Source: Vampirovibrio chlorellavorus
GTDB lineage: Bacteria > Cyanobacteriota > Vampirovibrionia > Vampirovibrionales > Vampirovibrionaceae
Assembly: GCF_003149375.1 (NCBI RefSeq)
Contig: NZ_QFWH01000002.1
Coordinates: forward strand, 248,001 to 312,000
Reading direction: 5' to 3'
Length of the DNA: 64,000 nt
In this document: one piece after another, positions 1 to 8,122 of the stretch
How the letters are laid out: each line of letters begins with the position of its first letter
How positions within the stretch are numbered: position 1 is the stretch's first letter
The notes under the pieces: model-generated
Database searches by the model: none
Told to the model about the DNA's origin: nothing
The model's input: the letters and a program-made list of their open reading frames with translations, nothing else
Translations under genes and position numbers: made by a program

Positions 1-116
1 GGGCCCATGGATAGCCATAGATTGAGAGATTGCTTGTATCCGGGCCGACTATTTTCGGTATGATGATGTCTGATCGGGAACCGTAAACCGTTATTTGAGT
101 TGCTCCGAGTCTTGTC

Positions 117-575
117 GTGCTAAATATCCTGTTGCCCGCTAAACTGTTATCTCTTGGCCAGACTGTGCCTGACTTTGCGCTGCTGGATCAGCAGGGCCAT
201 CTGGTCTCACTGTGCGATTTTACGGATCAGCGCGGGGTGGTGTTGCTGTTTTTCGCCTCCGACTGGCTGCCGGGCGATGTGGCATTGCTGCAGGGCTTCC
301 GGCATGCGTATGGTGCCCTGACTGAAGCTGGGTTGCAGGTGTTGGCGCTGTCCAGCATCAACTGGGAGATGCTGTTTCATCTGGCCAAGCGCCTGGATCT
401 TCCGTTTCCCCTGCTGTTTGACCAGTGTTGCCGACAAGCGACTTTTTACCAGGCCGCCTGGATTCCTAAATTCGTGACTGGGCGGGCCGTCTACGTGCTG
501 GATAATCAGCAGCGGGTTGTGTTTGCCCGAAGCCAGGCAAGTCCAGAACAGGTGCTGGCCGCCTTTAGTGGCTGA
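117..575 (+). CDS. AhpC/TSA-type redoxin-fold protein, peroxidatic Cys missing
   Basis: A 152-residue protein with the peroxiredoxin/AhpC-TSA layout: G-x-x-x-P-x-F at residues 13-20, a Q-G-x-x-V-S-L segment, a hydrophobic strand (VVLLFFASDW) and a late strand (AVYVLDNQQRVVF). In peroxiredoxins the helix after that strand carries P-x-x-x-T-x-x-C. Here the same stretch reads DWLPGDVALLQGF, so Asp stands where the peroxidatic Cys is expected. Cysteines remain only at about residues 33 and 104-105. It is therefore probably not a normal thiol peroxidase and may be a structural or divergent redoxin. The start is GTG without a good ribosome-binding site, so the N-terminus is uncertain. Its 3' end overlaps the convergent sugar kinase by 11 bases. 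Confidence 0.7.
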   Translation: MLNILLPAKLLSLGQTVPDFALLDQQGHLVSLCDFTDQRGVVLLFFASDWLPGDVALLQGFRHAYGALTEAGLQVLALSSINWEMLFHLAKRLDLPFPLLFDQCCRQATFYQAAWIPKFVTGRAVYVLDNQQRVVFARSQASPEQVLAAFSG

Positions 576-1530
576 AGGCCCGGTTGTAAACGGCGTCTCT
601 GTTGGGCATGGCAATGGCCGATCCCCGGTTGAGGACTTTCAGGCTGGCCGTGGTAATGCCCAGTTTGGCGCAGTTGATCAGGCTTTCCCCTTGGGCCAGC
701 CCGTGCAGGAAGCCACCGTTGAAGGCATCTCCAGCGCCGGTGGTGTCAATGGCCTTGATGGACATGGAAGGAATCTGCTGAATTTCTCGCTTGTAGCCCA
801 GATAGCACCCTTGGGCTCCCACTTTGACCACCACCAGCTTGACGCCCTTGAATAGGAAGTAGTCCACCACCTGCTGGGGTTTATTAAAGTTGATCATGCT
901 GACCGTGTCATCGGGGAAAGAGGGCAGGAAAATATCCACCCACGGCAGTACTTCGTTGAAAGCGTCCACCATTTTCTCTTCGCTTTCCCACAGCGCTTCC
1001 CGGTAGTTGGGGTCAAAGGCGGTCATGACCCCGTTCTCACGGGCCAGGCGAAAGGCTTTCAGGGTGGCTTGCCGGGCCGAAGGGGAAATGGCCAGGGTAA
1101 TGCCTGAGGAGTACACGATCTTGCTCTGTTTAATCAAATCCACGGAAATGTCATCCGGGCCCAGTTGGGTGGCGGCTGAATGCTGGCGGTAATAGACAAA
1201 ATCCCGCTGCCCTTCGTGATCCACGGAGACAAAATAAAGCCCGGTGGGGCCTTTGCCGTTGCGCTTGGGGCTAATCTGGATGCCTTCCTTCAAAATCATT
1301 TCTTGCAGGGCCAGAGCAAAGGCATCGTTGCCCAAACGGGTGATGTAACCCACGTTGGAACCCAGCCGGGCCGCCGCCACCGCTGTATTGAGCGTATCGC
1401 CACCAAAACTGCGGTTAAAGACCCGGGCCTGTTTGAGATCGCCCTCACTGGACAGCTCCAGCATGGCTTCGCCTATGGAAATGATGTCGATAATCCGCCT
1501 CCTTCGCTCGCCGGCAAGGCGTAACGACAA
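565..1530 (-). CDS. kdgK: PfkB-family sugar kinase, probable 2-keto-3-deoxygluconate kinase
   Basis: A ribokinase/PfkB-family kinase that most likely phosphorylates 2-keto-3-deoxygluconate to KDPG in the cytoplasm. Visible features are the N-terminal strand IDIISIGEAMLEL, the substrate region FGGDTLNTAVAAARLG, and the signature DTTGAGDAFNGGF near residue 270 with the catalytic Asp. Assignment to KDG rather than fructose rests on the neighbours: an IlvD/EDD dehydratase just upstream and a KDPG-type aldolase in the same run. The longest frame opens at TTG 1530, overlapping the dehydratase by 58 bases. The only strong Shine-Dalgarno (AGGAGG, 1498-1503) instead points to ATT 1494 or ATC 1491, which would give the usual family N-terminus. 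Confidence 0.85.
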   Translation of the reverse strand: MSLRLAGERRRRIIDIISIGEAMLELSSEGDLKQARVFNRSFGGDTLNTAVAAARLGSNVGYITRLGNDAFALALQEMILKEGIQISPKRNGKGPTGLYFVSVDHEGQRDFVYYRQHSAATQLGPDDISVDLIKQSKIVYSSGITLAISPSARQATLKAFRLARENGVMTAFDPNYREALWESEEKMVDAFNEVLPWVDIFLPSFPDDTVSMINFNKPQQVVDYFLFKGVKLVVVKVGAQGCYLGYKREIQQIPSMSIKAIDTTGAGDAFNGGFLHGLAQGESLINCAKLGITTASLKVLNRGSAIAMPNRDAVYNRAFSH

Positions 1531-3227
1531 TAGATGCCCAGCAAGCCTTTGGTGTATTGGGGCTTGGGTTTATTAATGCCTGTCTCCAGTTGTGTTTGCC
1601 GTTGGCGCAGAATGCTTTCCAATTCAGCCGGGGCCAACCGTTGCCCGTTCACTCCTATTATATTCAAAGCGCTTTCGTCCAGATCAAATTCCAGTAAATC
1701 TCCATCGATCAGCGTAGCAATGGGGCCTCCCCGAGCGGCTTCCGGCGCCACGTGCCCAATGGCGGGCCCCCGGGTGGCTCCGGAAAAGCGACCATCAGTG
1801 ATTAGCATGGTGCTGCTGGCCAATAGTGGGCTGGAGGCAATGGCTTCCGTGATGTAATACTGTTCCGGCATGCCGGTGGCGGCGGGGCCTTCGTAGCGAA
1901 TGACCACGGCGTCGCCCGGCTGGATTTTGCCGCTCAGCACCGCTTCACGGGCGTCATCCTGATTGTTGAACACCTTGGCCCGGCCTTCAAAGCGGCGCAT
2001 TTGCGGATTCAGTGCCGAGACTTTGATCACCGCCCCACCGGGTGCTATGTTTCCGGTGAGGATGCGGATGGCCCCCTCCGGGCGCAAAGGGTCGTGGATG
2101 GGGCGAATGATATCTTCCGGCTTTCCGCCGTAATTGCTTAAACAGCGGGGCATGTTGATGAAATGGCCCGTTTTCTCCAATATTTCCAGATTTTCGCCCA
2201 GGGTCAACCCGGTCACGGTCAGGGCATCCCAATGCAGGAAGGGCTTGAGTTCTTTTAAAATCCGGTAGACTCCGCCTGCGTACCAGATTTTATCCGAGGT
2301 AAACTTGCCGGAGGGCTTTAAATTCAGGATAAAGGGCACTTGGCCGTTGATTTCATTGATGCGCTCATAGGAAAAATCCAGGTCGGCTTCTTTGGCCATA
2401 GCGGCTAGATGAATGAGGGCGTTGGTGGAGCCCCCGGTGGCCGCAAGTACCATCAGGGCGTTGTCTAGCGCTTTTTGGGTGAAAATCTGCCGAGGGCGCA
2501 GATCTTCGGCGATCAGTTCAAACACCCGCTTGCCGGCTTGCCGGGCGGCCTCTTTCAGGGCGTTCAGATGGGCCGGAATCAGAGCCGTGGCAGGCATGGC
2601 CAGGCCCATGGCCTCCGATAAGAGCTGCATAGTGGCCGCCGTGCCAAAAAAGGCGCAGGACCCAGCCGAGGGGCAAGCCCCGCTGCGTAAAAACTCGTAG
2701 CTGGCCTCGTCAATCTCCCCCCGGCGTTTTTGGGCGTAGATGGTGCCCACACCCTCCAGCGTAAAGCCTTCCGGGCCCGCTTCCATGACCCCGCCGGGCA
2801 CCACCAGTGAGGGCAGATTCAGTCGCAGCATGGCCATCAGGTGGGCCGGCAGCGATTTATCGCACCCCGAGAGAAACACGGCCCCGTCGAAATGCCCCGC
2901 TTTGGCGTGCATTTCACAGGCCATCACCATCACTTCCCGGGAGGGCAGCGAATAATGCTGTCCGGCGGTGCCTTGGGCGATGCCGTCACAAATATCGGTG
3001 CAGGTATAGTGGGCGGGTGTTCCCCCGGCGCTGATGATGCCTTTGTCCACAAATTGGGCCAAATCGCCCAGATGAATCGACCCCGGATGAGAGTCTCCAT
3101 GGGTGGTTTCCACCAAAATCCAGGCCTTGTCCGTTTCTTGCCTGCCCCAGCCGCAGCCCATCCGTAGGGAATCCGCTTCCGGGGATTGCTGCCGCCCTTG
3201 CTGGCTAATGGCGTTAATGGGATTCAT
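1473..3227 (-). CDS. IlvD/EDD family dehydratase, probably acting on a sugar acid
   Basis: A 584-residue iron-sulfur dehydratase of the dihydroxyacid/6-phosphogluconate/sugar-acid dehydratase superfamily. Conserved parts seen are the TxxGDSHPGSIHL region (about residues 42-55), CDGIAQGTAG, SGCDKSLPAHLMA (about 120), CPSAGSCAFFGTA (about 185-197) and DGRFSGATRGPAIGHVAPEA (about 480-500). The SGCDKS and CPSAGSC signatures resemble the aldonate dehydratase branch (for example YjhG-like xylonate dehydratase) more than classical IlvD, which reads NCDKI. With KDG kinase and KDPG aldolase beside it, gluconate or another aldonate is the likely substrate. A GGGGAGA site lies 7 bases before ATG 3227. 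A branched-chain amino-acid role cannot be excluded. Confidence 0.85.
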   Translation of the reverse strand: MNPINAISQQGRQQSPEADSLRMGCGWGRQETDKAWILVETTHGDSHPGSIHLGDLAQFVDKGIISAGGTPAHYTCTDICDGIAQGTAGQHYSLPSREVMVMACEMHAKAGHFDGAVFLSGCDKSLPAHLMAMLRLNLPSLVVPGGVMEAGPEGFTLEGVGTIYAQKRRGEIDEASYEFLRSGACPSAGSCAFFGTAATMQLLSEAMGLAMPATALIPAHLNALKEAARQAGKRVFELIAEDLRPRQIFTQKALDNALMVLAATGGSTNALIHLAAMAKEADLDFSYERINEINGQVPFILNLKPSGKFTSDKIWYAGGVYRILKELKPFLHWDALTVTGLTLGENLEILEKTGHFINMPRCLSNYGGKPEDIIRPIHDPLRPEGAIRILTGNIAPGGAVIKVSALNPQMRRFEGRAKVFNNQDDAREAVLSGKIQPGDAVVIRYEGPAATGMPEQYYITEAIASSPLLASSTMLITDGRFSGATRGPAIGHVAPEAARGGPIATLIDGDLLEFDLDESALNIIGVNGQRLAPAELESILRQRQTQLETGINKPKPQYTKGLLGIYCRYALPASEGGGLSTSFP

Positions 3228-3310
3228 GCGCTTCTCTCCCCTGTGTGAGATTCTTGTTTCTGTTTCTCAGGTATGTGTTGTTCTCGTGGGTGTTTTTCGT
3301 TGAAGCGTAA

Positions 3311-3432
3311 ACTGTCATTACCGCGCCGGCGGGAGTCCACTGGGATTGTTTGCGCATGATCCTTTTCCGTGGTTCGTTTCAAGGCTGGTGGGCCCTTTGG
3401 CGCAATGGATTCCCGCCGGCGTGGGAATGACA
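3311..3432. repeat. REPIN-like inverted repeat element
   Basis: Two arms of about 30 bases, 3311-3340 and 3403-3432, are near-perfect reverse complements. Each contains the GC-rich core CGCCGGCGGGA and a TGTCATT end, and they are separated by about 62 bases. The arms match the general form of the REP-type repeats TCATTCCCGCnnnGGCGGGAATCC found in many genomes, and the translated shadows read SFPRRRESI and DSRRRGNDS, a usual sign of such repeats. The element sits in the 220-base gap between the aldolase and dehydratase genes of one operon, so it would be transcribed and fold into a long hairpin. Confidence 0.7.
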
Positions 3433-3447
3433 AGAGAGAAAGATGAA

Positions 3448-4128
3448 TCATAGTGACTGCGCCGTTTTCAGGTACGACAATGCCAGCTCCCGAATGGCCG
3501 CTTCCTCCCGCTTGGCCACCAGCGCTTTGGGCAGCAAGGGGCCGCCTACGCCCACGGCCAAGGCGCCCGCCTTCAGGTATCCCGGGACATGTTCTTGCAG
3601 AATACCCCCGGTAGGGACCACTTGCAACTGGGGAAAGGGGCCTCGCAGGGCGCTTAAAAACTCCGCCCCGCCCGAACACTGGGCCGGGAAAAATTTAACG
3701 GCCAAAGCGCCCAACTGGGTGGCCCGATGCATTTCGGTAGGGGTTAGGCAACCGGGTAAAATCAGGACATCGTCCGTTTCTGCCATGGGAATGATGCTCT
3801 CTATCAGGGCAGGCGAGACAATAAATTCCGCTCCGGCCGACAGTGCCTGATAAGCGGTGTCCACATCCAAAACCGTACCGGCTCCAATCAGGGCCTCGGG
3901 ATACTCTTCGGTCAGGGATTCAATCACATCAGCGGCTTCGGGGACGGTAAAGGGGATTTCAATGGCCCCAAAGCCACACTGAAGGAGTAAGTGACTGGCC
4001 CATAAGGCGCTTTCCGGGGAGTTTGTGCGCACAATGGCGATGAGTTTCGCTTGGCCCAACTGGTGCAGCGCCTTTTGGCGTCTGGCAGTTTCGGAGTTCT
4101 GAATCTCGGGGGAGGGACTGCTTTCCAT
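3448..4128 (-). CDS. KDPG/KDPGal aldolase family protein
   Basis: A 226-residue class I aldolase of the Eda/DgoA family, cleaving 2-keto-3-deoxy-6-phospho-sugar acids to pyruvate and glyceraldehyde-3-phosphate. Seen are LIAIVRTNSPE at the start, the catalytic Glu in GAIEIPFTVPEA, GAGTVL, FIVSPALIE, LPGCLTPTE, the Schiff-base Lys in LAVKFFPAQ and VVPTGGI. IEIPFTVP lacks the Arg of the E. coli Eda TLR motif and is closer to the DgoA branch, so galactonate-type substrates are possible. The longer frame to 4212 is rejected: ATG 4128 overlaps the upstream stop as ATGA and gives the family N-terminus, implying translational coupling to the cyclase gene. Confidence 0.9.
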   Translation of the reverse strand: MESSPSPEIQNSETARRQKALHQLGQAKLIAIVRTNSPESALWASHLLLQCGFGAIEIPFTVPEAADVIESLTEEYPEALIGAGTVLDVDTAYQALSAGAEFIVSPALIESIIPMAETDDVLILPGCLTPTEMHRATQLGALAVKFFPAQCSGGAEFLSALRGPFPQLQVVPTGGILQEHVPGYLKAGALAVGVGGPLLPKALVAKREEAAIRELALSYLKTAQSL

Positions 4129-4808
4129 CAGGAGTGACCCTTTTCGCTGACGGGTCTTAACACGGCACGGGCGGGGGCACCGTCTCCGTTTTCCAGCTTG
4201 AGTGGCAGGCACAGCAACTCGTACCAGCCCGGTTTTACCCCCTTCAGGGTGAGGCCTTCCAGAATATAGACCCCGGCCTTCATCAGCCGGTGATGGGTGG
4301 GGGCCTCTTCCTCGTACAGGGTTTTGGCGTGAAAGGCTTCTACGGAAAGATAGTCGATGCCCACCAGTTTGACGCCCAATTCCACCAAAAAATCGGCGGC
4401 ATGCGGGTTAAGGTGGCAAAAGTGTTCGTTGAAGGATTGTTTGTACCACTCCCGCTCCGAGTTCACGGTTTTAAACAGCACCCGCTCCGCTTTGCGCAGA
4501 TCCAGAAAGGAGGGATTGCGCTGCAATTCGCCCAGGGTGATCTTTTCCGGGTCTTCAATCTCTACCACCAGCGCCGGGCCAATATAGGGGGATAAATCCA
4601 TCTCGCTCAGGCTATTGCCGTCCTGCTTAAAGTGGGAAAAAGCGTCCACATGGGTGCCGGTATGAGATCCCAGTTTGAGGAAGGACACCGTGGCCGGGTC
4701 GCCGCAGCGCACATCCAGGGTTCGGGTAATTTCGACTCCCGGATCGCCGGGCCAGGCAATCATTTGATGCGACAGGGGGATGGAAATATCAATGAGGGTT
4801 TGGCGCAT
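4128..4808 (-). CDS. Cyclase/kynurenine formamidase family hydrolase
   Basis: A 226-residue protein of the PF04199 cyclase family, a metal-dependent hydrolase group that includes kynurenine formamidase and isatin hydrolase. The signature HTGTHVDAFSH is at about residues 49-59 and provides the metal-binding His and Asp residues. The start IDISIPLSHQMIAWPGDP and the end GVYILEGLTLKGV are typical of the family. It is the first gene of the minus-strand operon and overlaps the aldolase gene by ATGA. No kynurenine pathway genes are near, so an amide or lactone derived from a sugar acid is an alternative substrate; this is inference from context only. Confidence 0.85.
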   Translation of the reverse strand: MRQTLIDISIPLSHQMIAWPGDPGVEITRTLDVRCGDPATVSFLKLGSHTGTHVDAFSHFKQDGNSLSEMDLSPYIGPALVVEIEDPEKITLGELQRNPSFLDLRKAERVLFKTVNSEREWYKQSFNEHFCHLNPHAADFLVELGVKLVGIDYLSVEAFHAKTLYEEEAPTHHRLMKAGVYILEGLTLKGVKPGWYELLCLPLKLENGDGAPARAVLRPVSEKGHS

Positions 4809-5142
4809 GAGGGCGGTTCTTTACAACAAACAGAGACGGGCTATTCCAGAAATGCCTGTGTTTATCCTTTCTCTATCATAACGAAGGGGGACTCGTTCGT
4901 CGATCGTTGTTCTGAGCTGTGGCCCGACGGAAGACGCTACCCAAAGCCTGCTGTCCGGGCAAAATCGTGGAGACGCAATTAGTCAGTTGTCTGGCTCAGC
5001 TTGCCCGGCTGACCAATTGTCACAGTGGAACCCTGCCGCCATAATACTGCCTATCCGATGCAATGGTGACAGGAATGAAGTTGATTCCTGACAGGTCGAT
5101 TACGCAATAACTTCTGTTTCGCACAAGCAGGGGGAGGGTATT
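4809..5142. other. Intergenic region between divergent cyclase operon and KGG gene
   Basis: About 330 bases without a convincing gene. It must carry the promoters of both flanking transcripts, but I see no consensus pair. One clear hairpin is visible at 5070-5090 (CAGGAAT, 7-base loop, ATTCCTG), about 50 bases ahead of the KGG gene, so it may lie in that gene's leader. Confidence 0.4.
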
Positions 5143-5352
5143 ATGACCAGTAAACAAGGGTCTGGAACCAGCAAGCGCGGGTTCGCTTCCATGGATCCGG
5201 TCAAACAGCGGGAAATCGCTAGCAAAGGCGGAAAGGCCGCTCACGAAAAAGGCACCGCTCACGAGTTTACGCCTGAAGAGGCAGCCGCAGCTGGCCGCAA
5301 AGGTGGCCAAGCCAGTGGTCGGGGACGTTCGGCGACTCGTTCGGCTGAATAG
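5143..5352 (+). CDS. KGG-motif general stress protein
   Basis: A 69-residue, very hydrophilic protein. It has two copies of the KGG stress motif (PF10685, as in GsiB, YciG and ConB proteins): REIASKGGKAAHEKG at about 23-38 and EEAAAAGRKGGQASGRG at about 45-62. Family members are abundant small proteins made under starvation, desiccation or oxidative stress; the biochemical role is unsettled. A purine-rich GGGGGAGGG site lies 6-7 bases before ATG 5143, predicting strong translation. It is monocistronic, with a terminator at 5415-5442. Confidence 0.85.
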   Translation: MTSKQGSGTSKRGFASMDPVKQREIASKGGKAAHEKGTAHEFTPEEAAAAGRKGGQASGRGRSATRSAE

Positions 5353-5414
5353 GCTCCCGCTTTTTCAGGAAACCCAGATTTTCCAGGGGGCCAGATTTTT
5401 CGAGGGGGAATGAA

Positions 5415-5442
5415 AAGGGCATCTGTTTCAGGTGCCCTTTTT
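5415..5442 (+). terminator. Rho-independent terminator after KGG gene
   Basis: An 11-bp stem AAGGGCATCTG / CAGGTGCCCTT (one G-T pair) with a 3-base loop, followed by TTT. It ends the KGG transcript just ahead of queG. Confidence 0.85.
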
Positions 5443-5500
5443 GCTGGCGTTTGCTATACGCTTTCTGGCAGGGGGAGGCCCATTCCACTACAATGAGAAC

Positions 5501-6457
5501 ATGACCGCATCGCCCTTAACGCAAACCGAACTGACCCGCCTGATCAAGGAAAAAGCCCTGGCGTTGGGGTTTGCCAAGGTGGGCATCGTGCCCGCCGAGC
5601 CGTTTCGGAATGGAGCGGTGGAGCGCTTGCAGACCTGGCTATCGCAGGGGTTTCAAGCGGACATGGCCTGGATGGTCAGCCATTACGACAAGCGCAAGGA
5701 CCCGGCCTCGCTGATGGAGGGCACCCGCTCGATTGTGTGCGTGGCCCTGAATTACTTCAACACGGACGCCTACGATTCTCAGGATGCCAAGGAGCTAAAA
5801 ATCGCCAAATACGCCCGAGGCACCGATTATCATTATGTGGTCAAGGATCGGCTGAAGGAGCTGCTGGCCTACGTGCAAACGCTGCAACCTGACGTGCAGG
5901 GGCGGGCCTTGACCGATAGCGCCCCCATTATGGAAAAGCCGTTGGCCGTGCAGGCTGGCTTGGGCTGGATGGGCAAAAACGGCAACCTCATTCTGCCGGG
6001 AATGGGCTCGTTTTTCTTTTTGGGGGAGTTGCTGCTGGATGTTGCGCTGGATTATGACACCACTGTGGTGCCGGATCAGTGTGGCAGTTGCAGGCGTTGC
6101 ATTGAAGCCTGTCCCACGGAGGCCATTGTAGAGCCAACCGTGGTGGATGCCAACCGCTGTATTGCCTACTGGACCATTGAGTACAAGGGCGAACAGTTCC
6201 CGGCAACCATACGTGAGCATTTGAACGGCTGGGTGTTCGGCTGTGACATTTGTCAGGATGTGTGCCCCTGGAATATCAAGTTCGCCCGCCCCACCGAGGA
6301 AGCGGCCTTTCAGCCCCGGTCCTTGACGAGGCATCCACACCGGGAAACCTTGATGGCGTTGGATGAGGAGCAGTTTCGGGAGGCGTTTCGCAAAAGCCCC
6401 ATCAAGCGCCCCAAGCTGGCGGGCCTTCAGCGGAATGTGCGGATGGCCACTGAATAG
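5501..6457 (+). CDS. queG: Epoxyqueuosine reductase
   Basis: A 318-residue cobalamin-dependent iron-sulfur enzyme reducing epoxyqueuosine to queuosine at the wobble position of tRNAs. Two ferredoxin-type clusters are visible: CGSCRRCIEACPTEAI at about 190-205 and CDICQDVCPW at about 243-252. The N-terminal region LALGFAKVGIVPAEPF and the active-site stretch AVQAGLGWMGKNGNLI are diagnostic. ATG 5501 is preferred over the frame opening at 5432, because that start would lie inside the upstream terminator. No Shine-Dalgarno is seen; TACAAT lies 6 bases upstream, so a leaderless message is possible. No other queuosine gene is in the window. Confidence 0.95.
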   Translation: MTASPLTQTELTRLIKEKALALGFAKVGIVPAEPFRNGAVERLQTWLSQGFQADMAWMVSHYDKRKDPASLMEGTRSIVCVALNYFNTDAYDSQDAKELKIAKYARGTDYHYVVKDRLKELLAYVQTLQPDVQGRALTDSAPIMEKPLAVQAGLGWMGKNGNLILPGMGSFFFLGELLLDVALDYDTTVVPDQCGSCRRCIEACPTEAIVEPTVVDANRCIAYWTIEYKGEQFPATIREHLNGWVFGCDICQDVCPWNIKFARPTEEAAFQPRSLTRHPHRETLMALDEEQFREAFRKSPIKRPKLAGLQRNVRMATE

Positions 6458-6468
6458 CGTCCGCCCTC

Positions 6469-6496
6469 TTGGCTTGTGCCATCTTTGCGGTATGAT
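6469..6496 (+). promoter_or_regulatory. Candidate pgi promoter
   Basis: TTGGCT, a 16-base spacer and TATGAT form a fair sigma-70-type promoter just after queG. It would give a leader of about 175 bases before the pgi start at 6680. No other feature is evident in that leader. Confidence 0.35.
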
Positions 6497-6679
6497 ATGT
6501 CATCTCCTTTCTAGGGGTGGCTGCTTTGGCAGTCAGGGTTTTTGGGCCTTCATGCAGCGCTTGCGCAAACTGGCGCGCGGGGCCCCATGGCAATTTGAAA
6601 CCCGGGATTTGCAGCCCTTGATTGATTTTGAGACTGAGTTTGAATTGATTGCATTTGAATTGAGACGAGAAGGCCACTG

Positions 6680-8080
6680 ATGATTAAACTGGATTACGGC
6701 AATATTTCCACTGAAAAAGTGGGTCAAGCCCACGGATTGAACTTGCCTCAGGTGTTTGAGGACTATCGCGAACAGATTCAGGACATTGTCAGTCGCATTT
6801 ACGCGGAAAAAGACCAGCCCGGCGGCTGGAAGCGCTGGCTGAATTTGGGGTATGACCAAACACTGCTGGATGAATTGAACGCCTACGCTCAGTCTGTGAA
6901 AGGTCGCTTCAGCGATATGGTGATTTTGGGGATTGGCGGCTCCTCGTTGGGGGGCTATGCCATGCTGCGGGCCTTGCTGCACCCTTACTGGAACCAGCTC
7001 AGCGATGCCCAGCGCAACGGGTTTCCCCGGTATTATTTTGTGGAAAACGTGGACAGCGACCAGATCAACCCCTTAATGGACATGCTGGACCCCCAGCGCA
7101 CCCTGTTTGTGGTGATCTCCAAGTCGGGCACCACGGCGGAAACCATGAGCGCCTTTATGATCGCCAAGGACTGGCTGGAGCAAAAACTGCCTGCGGATCA
7201 GGTGAAGCAGCACATTGTGGCCATTACGGATGCTCAAAAAGGTGTGCTGCGCCCGGTGGCCAACCAGTTGCATTACCAGACCTTTGAAGTGCCCGATGAC
7301 GTGGGCGGTCGTTTCTCCGTGTTCTGTGCGGTGGGGCTGCTGCCTGCCGTGTTATGCGGCATTTCACTCTCCGAGATTCAAAAAGGCATTCAGGATCTGG
7401 ATAAAGTGCTGCAAAACCCCGATCTTCAGCAAAACCCGGCGGCGCAAGGCGCTTTAATTCAGTACCTGCTGTATCAGCAAGGCAAGCCCATTTCCGTGTT
7501 TATGCCCTATTCCTATCGTCTGGCCTCCGTGTCAGATTGGTACGTGCAGTTATGGGCGGAATCTCTGGGCAAAAAGCACGACTTGCAAGGCAATGTGGTG
7601 CATGTGGGGCCCACCCCGGTTCGGGCCGTTGGGGTGACCGATCAGCACTCTCAGGTACAGTTGTTTAATGAAGGCCCCTTTGACAAGGTGTTTACCTTTA
7701 TTTCGGTGGGCAAGCCCGCCCAGGATATTCAGATTCCGGCCAATCAGTTTAGCGACGTGGAGGATCTCAATTACCTGAACGGAAAACCCATGAGCCAGCT
7801 GATGCAAGCGGAATTTGAGTCCACCCGGGCCAGTATTACCAATAACCAGCGTCCTAACATGACTTTGCACCTCCCGCAGGTGGATGCCTATCACTTTGCC
7901 CAGCTTCTGTATCTGCTGGAAGTGCAGACGGCCATCGCAGGGGCCTTGATGGGCATTGATCCCTTTGATCAGCCCGGGGTGGAGCTGGCCAAGAAGTACA
8001 CCTACGCCCTGATGGGTCGCAAGGGGTATGAAGGGCTGGTATCGGAAGCCCGTGGCCTAAAGAGCCCCCTGGGTGTTTAA
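6680..8080 (+). CDS. pgi: Glucose-6-phosphate isomerase
   Basis: A 466-residue cytoplasmic enzyme interconverting glucose-6-phosphate and fructose-6-phosphate. Diagnostic segments are VILGIGGSSLGGYAM (about residues 80-95), VISKSGTTAETMSAF (about 145-160), the VGGRFSVF stretch and the late AESLGKKHDLQG region. The length fits the shorter bacterial type (about 440-470 residues) rather than the 550-residue E. coli type. It stands alone between queG and the ferredoxin gene and links hexose phosphates to the pyruvate-yielding sugar-acid route at 0.5-4.8 kb. Confidence 0.97.
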   Translation: MIKLDYGNISTEKVGQAHGLNLPQVFEDYREQIQDIVSRIYAEKDQPGGWKRWLNLGYDQTLLDELNAYAQSVKGRFSDMVILGIGGSSLGGYAMLRALLHPYWNQLSDAQRNGFPRYYFVENVDSDQINPLMDMLDPQRTLFVVISKSGTTAETMSAFMIAKDWLEQKLPADQVKQHIVAITDAQKGVLRPVANQLHYQTFEVPDDVGGRFSVFCAVGLLPAVLCGISLSEIQKGIQDLDKVLQNPDLQQNPAAQGALIQYLLYQQGKPISVFMPYSYRLASVSDWYVQLWAESLGKKHDLQGNVVHVGPTPVRAVGVTDQHSQVQLFNEGPFDKVFTFISVGKPAQDIQIPANQFSDVEDLNYLNGKPMSQLMQAEFESTRASITNNQRPNMTLHLPQVDAYHFAQLLYLLEVQTAIAGALMGIDPFDQPGVELAKKYTYALMGRKGYEGLVSEARGLKSPLGV

Positions 8081-8122
8081 CGGCATCAGGGATACGGATG
8101 AGTTCTTCTTGATGGGTTGCTC

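Noticed and set aside
3224-3679. Minus-strand frame of 151 codons containing SFPRRRESI and DSRRRGNDS
   Set aside because: It is the translation of the REPIN-like repeat plus antisense of the aldolase gene, a common false gene.
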